A stretch of 9,684 nucleotides of DNA from JAFLBB01 sp040007195 (GCA_040007195.1 JBDTVQ010000266.1:1-9684), one strand, 5' to 3'. Positions 1 to 8,100 are shown, numbered from the stretch's first letter. The notes: generated by a model not told the origin, from the letters alone. Made by a program: numbers and translations.

Positions 1-262
1 ACTTTCCGTAAGTAATCTCCGTGGCGGCCCCAGAGATGGGATCGACGCGCCAGATGGAACCATACATTGCGACGGCAATCGAGCGGCCATCGGGCGACCA
101 TGCGGGTGCCCACGGTGTCGTGGAGGGTGCCGGAGGAATGTAGTAATTGTGCATGTACTGGCCGCCTTGTTTGGCGGCGGGGTACACCAAGGGCGCCTCG
201 CTCTGTTGCGCGAGTGCGGAGCAGACGAAAACAAGCAGGAGAGTGATGCGGGGAACCGGCAC
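1..262 (-). CDS. Secreted TolB/PD40-type beta-propeller protein, N-terminal part (runs off the left edge)
   Basis: Eighty-seven residues are visible, reading from a GTG at 262 to the window edge. Residues 1-18 form a Sec signal peptide: basic MPVPR, a hydrophobic core, then SALA before QQ. After a Pro/Tyr-rich linker comes one propeller blade (about 51-84) with the PD40 signature WSPDGRSIAVAMYGSIWRVD and then SGAATEIT. This blade type occurs in TolB, in tricorn-like propellers and in large secreted amidohydrolases that carry an N-terminal propeller, which are common in Acidobacteriota. The visible part cannot decide between them. GTG is chosen because an in-frame TAG lies 21 bases upstream with no other good start between. 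It sits 21 bases after the stop of the 57-residue gene, so it is probably the distal gene of the same operon. Confidence 0.7.
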   Translation of the reverse strand, partial: MPVPRITLLLVFVCSALAQQSEAPLVYPAAKQGGQYMHNYYIPPAPSTTPWAPAWSPDGRSIAVAMYGSIWRVDPISGAATEITYGK

Positions 263-283
263 CGAGCCAGTATAGACCGCTAA

Positions 284-457
284 CTAGGTGGTTGGGTCTT
301 TCTGACGAGTGGCTTTGACGGCGGAGAGGATTCCGAGGCCGATCATCACGACCGAGCCAGCGCCAATCCAGCGGCCTGGAACGTGGAGGAGTGTGGCTCC
401 CCAAATGAGACCCGCTATCAGAACCACGTAACCGAGAACATATAGTCCGAATGACAT
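284..457 (-). CDS. Small two-helix membrane protein, 57 residues, function unknown
   Basis: The reading frame opens with ATG at 457 and stops at TAG (286-284). The product starts MSFGLYVLGYVVLIAGLIWG and ends KATRQKDPTT. Two hydrophobic helices are visible, about residues 5-24 and 31-47, joined by the short loop LLHVPGRW. The basic tail KATRQKD suggests both ends lie in the cytoplasm. A perfect AGGAGG lies six bases upstream of the ATG (464-469), the strongest ribosome binding site in the window, which argues that this short frame is translated. I recall similar hypothetical proteins sharing the VP-x-RWIG and TRQ-K/R-DP features, but no function. It lies between the dehydrogenase and the propeller gene in the minus-strand cluster. 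Gene finders with a length cutoff could miss it. Confidence 0.72.
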   Translation of the reverse strand: MSFGLYVLGYVVLIAGLIWGATLLHVPGRWIGAGSVVMIGLGILSAVKATRQKDPTT

Positions 458-463
458 AGACGG

Positions 464-469
464 CCTCCT
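464..469 (-). promoter_or_regulatory. Shine-Dalgarno AGGAGG of the 57-residue membrane protein
   Basis: CCTCCT on the plus strand reads AGGAGG on the minus strand, with six bases before the ATG at 457. It is a full consensus match at good spacing and is the main support for this small gene. Confidence 0.75.
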
Positions 470-514
470 CTTTCTTCGGTAACTAGAGGCGGAAGAAGGA
501 TGGGATGTTACGGG

Positions 515-1304
515 TTATTTGTAGCGGGCGAGCGCTTCGAGGCTGAGCGGCACAGGCTGTTTGCCGTCGATGTCGGAGATGCCCAAGTCTTGCGCGTACT
601 GAGCGGCGACGACGACGGAGCCGGACAGTTTGGGGAGATTGGAATCGCGGTAGAGGGCGGCGATGACTCTCCCAATGAATTCGGGGCTCTCGCTGTTGGA
701 CAGATCGAGCCAGCCGGCTTCTGCGGCGTCGAGCACGCTGTCGGTGCGGACGAGGCCAGGGTAGAGCGAGATCACGCTAATGCCGTATTCGCGGAGCTCG
801 TGGGCCATGTCGGCGGTCATCTTGTCGGTGGCGGCTTTGGCGATTCCGTAAATGGCGTTGCCGAGGTGCCGTTGGGCCGCCCAGTAGCTGATGTTCACGA
901 TCAATCCGTGCCTGGCGGGAATCATCATATTCGCGGCGTGCGCGGAAGCAAAGAACGCTGCACGGACACCCGCGTCCATCATGCTGGACCAGCGATGCGC
1001 GCGCTGCTGCCAAAACGGAACGGCCCAAGTGGATGTGCCGTCGTCGACCATGCGTTCGTAGCCACCCCAGGCGGAGTTGACCAAGATGTCGAGGCCATCT
1101 CCGGCTTCTTTCGATGCGCTGAAAGGCTCCGGCAGTGTCCGCGTCCCGGGTGTGATCGCACGGGATTCGCCGTACGGCAGCGGGCAGGTTTGCCAGGACG
1201 ACGCCGCGGCCGGTGGCGAATACAAGGAAGCCAGTCTCGGACAACTCCGCCGCGACGCCTCTACCTACACCTCGCGAGGCGCCCGTGACCAGTGCTGTTG
1301 GCAA
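515..1304 (-). pseudogene. DHRS1-like short-chain dehydrogenase/reductase, frameshifted
   Basis: Two overlapping frames together encode one SDR enzyme, an NAD(P)-dependent oxidoreductase of unknown substrate. Residues 1-65 come from a TTG at 1304 and carry the Rossmann motif TGASRGVGRG. The rest lies in the next frame and ends at TAA (517-515). Removing one base from the TTT at 1109-1111 (AAA on the coding strand) restores IEEAGDGLDILVNSAWGG and gives 262 residues, a normal SDR length. In that repaired protein the catalytic residues are complete: N76, S139, Y152 and K156, with Tyr 13 after Ser and a YGIAK motif. The stretch from MIPARHGLIV through AHELREYG to LYPGLVRT resembles animal and bacterial DHRS1 proteins. 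It lies 31 bases after the lyase-like gene. The break may be a real recent mutation or a sequencing error, since both halves look otherwise undamaged. Confidence 0.8.
1109..1111 (-). other. Putative +1 frameshift site in the dehydrogenase
   Basis: The coding strand reads ATCGAAAGAAGCC. Conserved protein sequence needs ATC GAA GAA GCC, so one A of the AAA run is surplus. Upstream of it the Rossmann half is in one frame; downstream LDILVN and everything through YxxxK is in another. Confidence 0.7.
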
Positions 1305-1335
1305 CTCGCCACTACGGGCGAATAAACAGAGAAAC

Positions 1336-2106
1336 TCAAGGATTGCCAGGGCCCGCGGCTTGGGCGGCGTTGGGGAAGTCCTTCAGGATCTCTTCGAGCG
1401 TGTCGGCCATGATGAAGTTATCAAAGTAAATGGTGTCTACTGACGGGCGATGCGGGCTGCGATGGATTCCGGGCTGGCAAAAGTAGACGCTTTCGGGCCC
1501 TTTGGTCTTAAGCTTGCGATCCAAAACGAGCGCGCCGTCAAACCAGAGCCGCGTGTTTCCCACTTCCTTGTCCTCGGACCAATGGATGTGCATCGCTAAC
1601 TGGTGCCATTTGCCGGTGGTGAATTCGGCTTCCCACTCGGTGCCGTTGCGGCCGAGATTGCCGGTGCCGTATTTGATGAGCGTGCCGCCGCCTGCTTTTG
1701 GCTCAACCCACCAGGTCATCACGTTGTTGTAGCGCGGCGGTGGAGTTCCTTCCCAGTAGAAGAAGTTGTCGCGATCTTTGGGGGGCTCAGACATATAGAG
1801 ATACAACGACAGATAGGTGTCGGAGCCTTCCTGAACCGTGATGCGAGGGCCGCCGATTTGCACGCGGAGCTGGCGGTCGTTGAAGACGTCGTCGGGATGA
1901 ATGGTGATTTTGGCGGCGTACTTGCCGGACTGCACAATGTCGCTGACGATCTCGACATTTCTTGACGTGGCATTCTGGCTGCCCGTGCCGGCCGAGGTCC
2001 ATTCGCTGAGATTGCCAGTTTCGAAGTTGGCTTTGAAGAGGACCTTGGCGGGCAGGGAAGTGGCTACGAATAGTAGTGCCGCGGGCAGAAGGAGCGTGAG
2101 CTTCAC
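1336..2106 (-). CDS. Secreted heparin-lyase-I-like (polysaccharide lyase family) jelly-roll protein
   Basis: The 256-residue product starts with a Sec signal peptide (1-20: MKLTLLLPAALLFVATSLPA), so the mature protein should be periplasmic or released. The body looks like a concanavalin-A-like beta-sandwich of the Pfam Polysacc_lyase type (PF14099). It starts with VLFKANFETGNLSEW, followed by a GKYAAKITI strand. A central aromatic part (FFYWEG, MTWWVEP) leads to GKWHQLAMHIHWS then TRLWFDGALV, and near the end IYFDNFIMAD. Members bind or cleave acidic polysaccharides; I cannot confirm catalytic residues here, so it may only bind sugar. GTG at 2106 is chosen because it sits directly before the signal peptide. 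The frame stays open upstream, but that part overlaps the propeller gene and looks like its shadow. The start lies five bases after that gene's TGA, suggesting translational coupling. Confidence 0.68.
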   Translation of the reverse strand: MKLTLLLPAALLFVATSLPAKVLFKANFETGNLSEWTSAGTGSQNATSRNVEIVSDIVQSGKYAAKITIHPDDVFNDRQLRVQIGGPRITVQEGSDTYLSLYLYMSEPPKDRDNFFYWEGTPPPRYNNVMTWWVEPKAGGGTLIKYGTGNLGRNGTEWEAEFTTGKWHQLAMHIHWSEDKEVGNTRLWFDGALVLDRKLKTKGPESVYFCQPGIHRSPHRPSVDTIYFDNFIMADTLEEILKDFPNAAQAAGPGNP

Positions 2107-2111
2107 GGCTC

Positions 2112-3971
2112 TCAGTGTGCCACAGCGGCGGCGGCACCGGACGGTGCGGACGACGCATCCACGAGCGCCAACCGGAAGGCGGCCATCTCTTCGCCGTTGC
2201 GTACGAGCAAGATATCGCCCGCGAGCGCGGGATGATTCCACGTTTTGCCTTCGAGGGCCTGGAAACGCGCTAGTTCGGTGAACTTGGCGGGCGTGGCGGA
2301 AACCAGCGCGAGCTCGCCTTCTTCGGAGAGGATCAGCAGAAGGTTTTGCGTGGGTAGCAGAATCATCTGGCCATTGCCGTAGCGGCCTCCTTTCCATTTG
2401 CGCGTGCCATTTTCGAGCTCGATGCAGGAGAGGATACTGCCGTCGAAACCGAAGGCGTGCCCGTTGTGAACGACGAAGTCATTGAAGTATGGCTTCAGGC
2501 CCTTGGATGTCCAACGTTCCTCCACCTTCCATTCGCCCGCTGTGTGTATAACAGCGAGTCGGCGCGTGCCGCTGCTCTCGTTAGCGGCGATGAGGATGCC
2601 GCCATCGGGCGTAAGGCCGGGTTGCACAATCGGGTATCCGTTCCAGGAATGCTCCCAAAGGACCTTTCCATCGGCGGGGGCGACGCTGGATGCGCCGTTT
2701 GCGCTCATGAGGAGCAATTGTGCAAACCCGGCGTGGTTCAACAGGCGCGGCGAGCTATAGCTGGTTCCATGCTTCGGGCCTAGCCAGCGCTGCGCTCCGG
2801 TCGCCGCATCGTAGGCGGCCATGCGGCCGGAGACGGCGACGATCACCATACCGTCGACCAATAGGGGCGAACTGGCGTATCCCCAGTCCGGCAGCTTTGT
2901 ACCTGCATCCGCGGCGGCGTCATGCGACCACACGACGGTCCCGGTGCGGGCATCAAGTGCATTCAGAATGCCGGTGGCTCCGAAGGTGTAGACGCGTCCG
3001 TTGCCGAGCGTGGGCGTGCCGCGCGGACCGGCGCCGGCGTTGGATTCCCAGAAGCGCGCGGTGTCGCTGTGCATCCAGACGGGCTTCCCGGTTTTCAGGC
3101 GGTAACAAGCGACAACTTCGTTCGGTCCGCGTTGTTCCTGGGTGTAAATGAGATCGCCTCGAACGGCGAAGGAGGACCAGCCGGGCCCGACGGACCTGCG
3201 CCACAGTTCGACGGGAGGAGTAGCAGACCAATCGGTCTGAATTCGGATGTCCGGGGCGACGCCGTCGTGGCCGGGACCGCGAAAAGCTGGCCATGCAGCG
3301 GCGGGTTCGGAAGCGGCGGGTTCGGAAGCGGCGGGAGGTGGCGAGGGTAGAGCGGGCTTGGGCTCCGATGCTGCTGGAGTTAGTGCCGGCGTTGCTTCGG
3401 GTGTTGGTTGGGCGGCAGGTTGTGGCGTGAGCGGCACGGTTTCCGCCTTTGCGAGCAGGCGGTCCTCGGGTGTCGCTTCCCAACGCCAATGCAGATCATT
3501 GGTGAAGCTGGCCGTAAAGCCTCCGGTGCGGAAGAGGGTCCACACGCCGCAGGCGAGGACGATTGCGGCCACCATCGACACCCGCCGTGCAAGGTCTCCC
3601 AACGTTTGCGTTGCCGCCGCCGATGCCACGAACGCCAGGCTCAAACCGGGGATGACAAGGATGGGGAGCAACATGCCCATCGCTCCTAACGCGATGGATT
3701 CGTGCACGAGCTGTTTCGTAACGACCATTGCCACGGCAATCGCGACTACCGCGCCAAGGCGGTCGAGCCACGGCGCGCGGCTGAAGAAGAGCCACCAGAG
3801 CAGCAGCAGCAATCCTCCGGCGATTCCGGCGATTACGCCATACGGCATCATGTCCGTAGAAATCGCAGGCAATGCAAATCGTGCCGACAACTGTATGCCG
3901 GCGATCGCCACGGCAGGCCATAATCGGAGCGGCTTTCTGGGCGTGGCGGTGCCGGGCATCCCGATGTTCAT
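2112..3971 (-). CDS. Membrane-anchored PQQ-like beta-propeller protein with five N-terminal helices
   Basis: The 619-residue product has three parts. Five hydrophobic helices lie at about 16-37, 44-63, 72-88, 93-118 and 131-147. A flexible Pro/Ala/Glu linker (about 165-226) contains AASEP repeats. A PQQ-like (BamB/quinoprotein-like) propeller follows from about 227 to 603, opening WPAFRGPGHDG and showing blade motifs such as CYRLKTGKPVWM, NALDARTGTVVWSH and AYDAATGAQRW. Basic residues in the loops after helices 2 and 4 and an odd helix number place the propeller in the periplasm. Such domains hold PQQ in dehydrogenases or act as protein-binding scaffolds. I see no proven catalytic site, so a scaffold or sensor role is as likely as an enzyme. 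The ATG at 3971 has AAGGA six bases upstream (3978-3982). An in-frame ATG at 3959 is a weaker choice. It is the first gene of the minus-strand cluster. Confidence 0.82.
   Translation of the reverse strand: MNIGMPGTATPRKPLRLWPAVAIAGIQLSARFALPAISTDMMPYGVIAGIAGGLLLLLWWLFFSRAPWLDRLGAVVAIAVAMVVTKQLVHESIALGAMGMLLPILVIPGLSLAFVASAAATQTLGDLARRVSMVAAIVLACGVWTLFRTGGFTASFTNDLHWRWEATPEDRLLAKAETVPLTPQPAAQPTPEATPALTPAASEPKPALPSPPPAASEPAASEPAAAWPAFRGPGHDGVAPDIRIQTDWSATPPVELWRRSVGPGWSSFAVRGDLIYTQEQRGPNEVVACYRLKTGKPVWMHSDTARFWESNAGAGPRGTPTLGNGRVYTFGATGILNALDARTGTVVWSHDAAADAGTKLPDWGYASSPLLVDGMVIVAVSGRMAAYDAATGAQRWLGPKHGTSYSSPRLLNHAGFAQLLLMSANGASSVAPADGKVLWEHSWNGYPIVQPGLTPDGGILIAANESSGTRRLAVIHTAGEWKVEERWTSKGLKPYFNDFVVHNGHAFGFDGSILSCIELENGTRKWKGGRYGNGQMILLPTQNLLLILSEEGELALVSATPAKFTELARFQALEGKTWNHPALAGDILLVRNGEEMAAFRLALVDASSAPSGAAAAVAH
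3298..3336 (-). repeat. 15-base tandem repeat encoding AASEP in the propeller linker
   Basis: The plus strand has two perfect copies of GCGGCGGGTTCGGAA (3298-3312 and 3313-3327) and a partial third (3328-3336). The unit is five codons, so gain or loss of a copy keeps the frame and only changes linker length. A related AASEP at about residue 200 uses different codons, so the exact repeat arose recently. Confidence 0.85.
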
Positions 3972-3977
3972 ACCTAT

Positions 3978-3982
3978 TCCTT
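3978..3982 (-). promoter_or_regulatory. Shine-Dalgarno AAGGA of the PQQ-like propeller gene
   Basis: TCCTT on the plus strand reads AAGGA on the minus strand, six bases before the ATG at 3971. This favours 3971 over the in-frame ATG at 3959. Confidence 0.6.
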
Positions 3983-4074
3983 ACTCCACTGGCGGCAGGT
4001 TTGTTCCTTTTTTCTTGCAACGGCCCGCGATGCGGAGGGCAATGCTTCGCGTTGATGCGAACGGCGGTATAGGC

Positions 4075-4085
4075 GATAGTCTATC
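4075..4085. promoter_or_regulatory. Palindrome GATAG-T-CTATC, candidate operator
   Basis: A perfect inverted repeat with five-base arms and a one-base centre lies in the divergent intergenic region. It covers the -35 position of the rightward promoter and is about 100 bases upstream of the leftward gene. The arms are short, so chance is possible; a regulator site is an inference from position. Confidence 0.35.
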
Positions 4086-4105
4086 TGTAGTGGATGTTAT
4101 ATAAT
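4077..4105 (+). promoter_or_regulatory. Sigma-70-type promoter for the Tat-exported propeller gene
   Basis: A perfect TATAAT -10 box is at 4100-4105. The hexamer 17 bases upstream is TAGTCT (4077-4082), only three of six against TTGACA, so the -35 is weak. Transcription would begin near 4112, giving a leader of about 42 bases before the ATG at 4154. This excludes an ATG at 4094, which lies upstream of the box. Confidence 0.55.
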
Positions 4106-4153
4106 CCCGCCACGTCACTCGTTCGCAGTGAAACGGCTGGCAGGTGGAGGTAT

Positions 4154-5026
4154 ATGACCAAACGAGAATTTCTTGCCGGCAGCATCGGGGCCGGCGCCGC
4201 TCTGACCCAGTTTTCGGCGGCATTTGCACAATCCGGGGGTGCGAAGAAGCCGGCGTCACGGAAGGCGAAAACCACCAAGCTGTTCAAGAGTCCTCAAGGA
4301 TTTCCAAATGGACTTGCGGCCACGCCGGAAGGTTTGTGGATCGGCGAGCAAAAGCTCTCGGGCGCGCAGGCTGCCTCATATCATCTTCCCGAACCGAAGG
4401 ACTTGACCGAACACGCCTGGCTGGTCGATTGGAATGGAAAGGTGTTGAAGACCGTCCAGACGCCTTCGCGTAACACCAGCGGAATGGCAGTAGGCGGCGG
4501 TTATATCTGGATGGTTGCCAACGCTCCTCCAGAAGGCGTGTTTCAGGTGGACATGAATTCCAAGCTCATCAGTCACCGCCAGATTCCACTTGGGACGGCG
4601 GCCGATGGTGGAGGATCTCACGGTGCGATGTGGCAGGACGGAAAGTTGTGGATCGCGGCACTGCGGCTGCGCGGGAACCTTCGCGTCGATCCCAAAACGT
4701 GGCAACCGGAGTTTATGATCCCTTTCTACCAATCTTTCCCCGAGCGGGTGCGTTACCACGACATTGCGTGGGACAACGGGACCATCTGGCAGGTCGTCGG
4801 CAACGATAGCACGCGTTACAGCGAGTACCGGCCGGGCCTAGTGCGGTACGATGCGTCGACGGGAAAGGTGCTGGAGGTGGTGGATTTCGTGCCTGGTTCC
4901 TCCGATCCGCATGGCCTGACGATGCATGATGGAAAGCTGATCGGCTGCGATGCGGGCATCCATCCGAATTGGCCGAATAACGACAGCCCCACGGCGGGCT
5001 GGATCTTCCAAATCGACTTTATTTAG
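4154..5026 (+). CDS. Tat-type exported YncE/SMP-30-like beta-propeller protein
   Basis: The 290-residue product opens MTKREFLAGSIGAGAALTQF, a Tat-like signal with Lys-Arg in place of the twin arginine (KR-x-FL). A hydrophobic stretch and AFA (residue 25) before Q form a likely cleavage site. Mature sequence shows repeated propeller strands: NGLAATPEGLWIGEQ, GMAVGGGYIWMVAN, HGAMWQDGKLWIAA, HDIAWDNGTIWQVVGN and HGLTMHDGKLIGCDAG. These resemble SMP-30/gluconolactonase, NHL or YncE-like folded propellers. An enzymatic activity cannot be assigned. The frame extends upstream to an ATG at 4094, but the -10 box lies inside that extension, and the Tat signal plus GGTGGAGG just before 4154 fix the start here. 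The Oar-like receptor follows 135 bases downstream on the same strand and may be co-transcribed. Confidence 0.72.
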   Translation: MTKREFLAGSIGAGAALTQFSAAFAQSGGAKKPASRKAKTTKLFKSPQGFPNGLAATPEGLWIGEQKLSGAQAASYHLPEPKDLTEHAWLVDWNGKVLKTVQTPSRNTSGMAVGGGYIWMVANAPPEGVFQVDMNSKLISHRQIPLGTAADGGGSHGAMWQDGKLWIAALRLRGNLRVDPKTWQPEFMIPFYQSFPERVRYHDIAWDNGTIWQVVGNDSTRYSEYRPGLVRYDASTGKVLEVVDFVPGSSDPHGLTMHDGKLIGCDAGIHPNWPNNDSPTAGWIFQIDFI

Positions 5027-5161
5027 GACGTTTTCGCGCGGCGGCGGCGCGCGTGCGGCGAGGAGGGGGAACGTGCCGGTTCTATTTGCGCGAATGGGTT
5101 ACCCGGCGGTGGCGAAAGTCGTCTATTCTTGAGAGAAGGTCCCCCCAAGTGAGGTGAAAGG
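5027..5161. other. Intergenic gap before the receptor gene
   Basis: The gap contains a GC-rich imperfect hairpin (CGCGC-GGCGGCG-GCGCG, about 5036-5052) without a following T-run, so it is not a convincing terminator. A weak -10-like TATTCT sits at 5124-5129 with no matching -35. No gene is seen. Confidence 0.5.
5151..5156 (+). promoter_or_regulatory. Shine-Dalgarno GAGGTG that fixes the receptor's TTG start
   Basis: GAGGTG lies five bases before TTG at 5162. An in-frame TGA at 5150-5152 excludes any longer form, and no ATG occurs close by in frame. Confidence 0.6.
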
Positions 5162-8100
5162 TTGCCGCTATCCATCCGCACGCTGCTCCTCACGGTATCG
5201 GCGGCGCTCTGTGCGTGGCCGCAGTCAAATGCCAATAAGGGCCAAATTATTGGTACCGTCTACGACCTGAATGGCGCCGAAGTTGCCGGCTCGAAGATCT
5301 CCGTCAAGAACTCCGGAACCGGCTTCACGCGAACGCTCACAACGGATTCGCACGGCGGTTACCGCGTCATTCTGCTCGACCCGGGTACCTATGAAGTGAT
5401 GGCCGAAAGCGCCGGGTTTGCACCCAGGACGATCAGAGGCATCGAAGTTACCGTTGGCAGCAGCTTCGTTCTCGATCTGGCTTTGCAAGTGCATGCGACG
5501 TCGACCACGATGGATGCCGGTTCGACGTTTGCGCGCGCCGCATTGCCCGCACCTGCGACCACGCTCGATACGAACACCATCATGAACCTGCCGACTAATG
5601 GGCGGCGCTTTCACGATTTCGCCGTGTTGACGCCGACCGTGCAAGTGGAACCGTCGCGCGGGCAGTTGAGCTTCGCCGGGCAGCGTGGAGTGAATTTCAA
5701 CGTGATGTTGGATGGCGCCGATTACAATCAGCCGTTCTTCGGAGGCATTCGCGGCGGAGAGCGGTCGAACGCCATCATCACGGTGCCGCAAAGCGCCATC
5801 CAGGAATTCCAGGTGCTCACCACTGGGTATTCGTCCGAGTATGGCCGCTCGAGCGGCGGCGTGTTGAACACAATCACCAAGAGCGGTTCCAACGGCACAC
5901 GCGGCGATCTGTTCTACCAGATGCGCCACAAGGAGCTCGGCGCGCGCGATCCAGTGCAAAATATCGCTTCGCTCGAGACGCTGCAACAGTTCGGCGGCTC
6001 CATCGGCGGCCCCATCCGGCGCGACCGTCTGTTCTACTTTGGCGCGCTTGAGTTCCAGCGCTCGCGAACGCCCCGGCGGGTGTTGTTCGCCCAGTTGCTG
6101 AATCGCAATCCGACGGCCGCGACGCAGGAGGCAATGAGCTTCCTCAGAAGTCAGGAGCAGCCGTTCACGCAGACGAACAACGCGACGGCGGCCACCACCC
6201 GCGTCGATTACCAGACGTCTCGCGGAGATCGCATCACCTTGCGTTATAACGTCAGCGACGCCAACGCGCAGAACGCGGTCAGCGTGGGAGGCGCGCTCGA
6301 TCCCTTTACGAATCACGCATTCTCGAACGATGGCACCGAGCAGGACCGCACCCATACCGGCACGGCTCAGTACACGCATCTTTTTTCGCCATCGATGCTG
6401 AACGACCTTCGCTTCACCGGCACATACGAACTCCGGCCGCGCCTTTCCAATTCGGCGACACCGCAGGTCGACATTCGCACGATCGGCTATTTTGGCGCCC
6501 GGAATTTCCTGCCGTCCAAGCAGAACGACCAGCGCTGGCAGTTCTCGGATTCGTTGTCGCTGACGCATGGGCCGCACACGGTTAAGGTCGGTCTCGACTA
6601 CAGCCACGTGAACGCCGCGCAGTTCTTCGGCTCCAATCAATACGGCGCGTTTGCTGTGTCGAGCTCAAACGTCGACCAGCTGCTGGACAGCATCGGCATC
6701 GGCGGCGCTCAGCCGAACCGCTTTGATGGGCCGCTGTCGACTTACAGCCGTCAAATTGGGAACCTCACAGCGAACATGGGCATGCATCAGATGGCGGCGT
6801 TCGCGCAGGATAGTTGGCGCCTCACACCCAATGTCACGATCGACTACGGTATTCGCTGGGAAGGCCAATTCAATCCCAACGCCGACACAAGCAACGACGC
6901 TTTGGCATCCAAACTCAGTGGATTCGTGTTTCCAAACGGACAGTCGATCGATCCCGGTTCGATTCGCAACGCACCCGCGCAGTTCATGCCACGAGCCGGT
7001 TTTGCGTGGACCCCTAAATTGGGCAGCAAGCGAACCGTCGTGCGCGGGCATACGGGCATCTTCTACGCGGCGACACCCTTGATAGTCATGGCGGGGCCGA
7101 CTAATAACTTCCGAAATCCTCCCGGCGATGTTTCGATCAACCTGGTGCCCGTAAACGGTCAAACCGTCTATCAGCAACTTCTCGCCGTGGGCGTCGACCT
7201 GAACCGCTATCCATTGGATGCCCTGCCGGTGATTCCGGCCGAAACCGTGCTGCGTGCGGCGCAGTTGGCCTTGGGCGAATCGGCGAACCCATTTTCCGGA
7301 GTGTCGCTGATTGGCATGGCGCCGGACTACCAGAATCCGCGTTCCTATCAAGCGGGCTTGGGGATTGATCGCGAAGTCCTGCGCAACTTGGTCGTCGGCG
7401 CGCAACTGAATTATTTGAACACCGTTCACCTGGAGCGGAATCGCGACTACAACTTGCCGCTGCCGTTCTTGGTGGCAGGCGATGCGTCGTTACGGCCGAA
7501 CTATGGATTGAGAACCCGAAACGTGCGCAGGCCACTGCCGTCGCTGAACTCAGTGATCGCGCGCGAAAGCTCGGCGCGCTCCATGTTTCGCGCGGCCACG
7601 GTCACGGTGCAGTATCGCGCGAAATGGCTCCAGTGGGGTAGCAACTACACCTATAGCGAGAACTTCTCCGACGACGACAACGAGCGAGATTTAACACTTT
7701 TCAGTTATGCCGATCCGCAGAATCTTCGCGGCGACTACGGCTATTCACGCCTCGACATGCGCCATCAGTTCAATACCTATTTTGTTATGAATTTGCCCTT
7801 CGGATTCGATGTCTCCGGGAGTTTCCGCCTTCGCAGTGGTCTGCCCATCAATCCGGTGACGGGCATGGATAATAATGAGGAGTTCGGTACGAACGAACGT
7901 CCGTACGTCGAGCCCGGGGTTGCGTTGGCGCGCAACTCGTTCCGCAACCGGATGACGTATGGGAACGACCTGCGCATTCTGAAAAGTGTCCGCTTCGGTG
8001 ACGTGAAGCGGCTGCAATTTTCCGTGGAACTCTTTAACGTCGCCAATTTGGACAACGTAGTCTATTCAGGAGCAAACGGAAGCAGTCTCACCGGGGGTAT

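Noticed and set aside
500..1288. 262-codon plus-strand frame opposite the dehydrogenase
   Set aside because: The minus strand carries the recognisable SDR motifs; the plus-strand product shows no family features and ends in Arg-rich shadow sequence.
2107..2397. N-terminal extension of the lyase-like gene up to an ATG at 2397
   Set aside because: This part overlaps the propeller gene in another frame, is Arg-rich and would hide the signal peptide that starts at 2106.
4067..4072. TATACC on the minus strand as a -10 box for the leftward operon
   Set aside because: No -35-like hexamer lies at 16-18 bases, so the leftward promoter could not be placed.
3247..4104. 285-codon plus-strand frame opposite the membrane propeller gene
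   Set aside because: It mirrors the helices and linker of the real gene as Thr/Ala/Ser-rich sequence and crosses the promoter region; no domain is visible.
5036..5052. GC-rich hairpin after the Tat-exported gene as an intrinsic terminator
   Set aside because: The stem is only about five pairs and neither strand has a T-run after it.
5225..6640. 471-codon minus-strand open frame inside the receptor gene
   Set aside because: It is antisense to a clearly conserved receptor, its product is Arg/Ala/Gly-rich without domains, and long antisense frames are expected in GC-rich genes.
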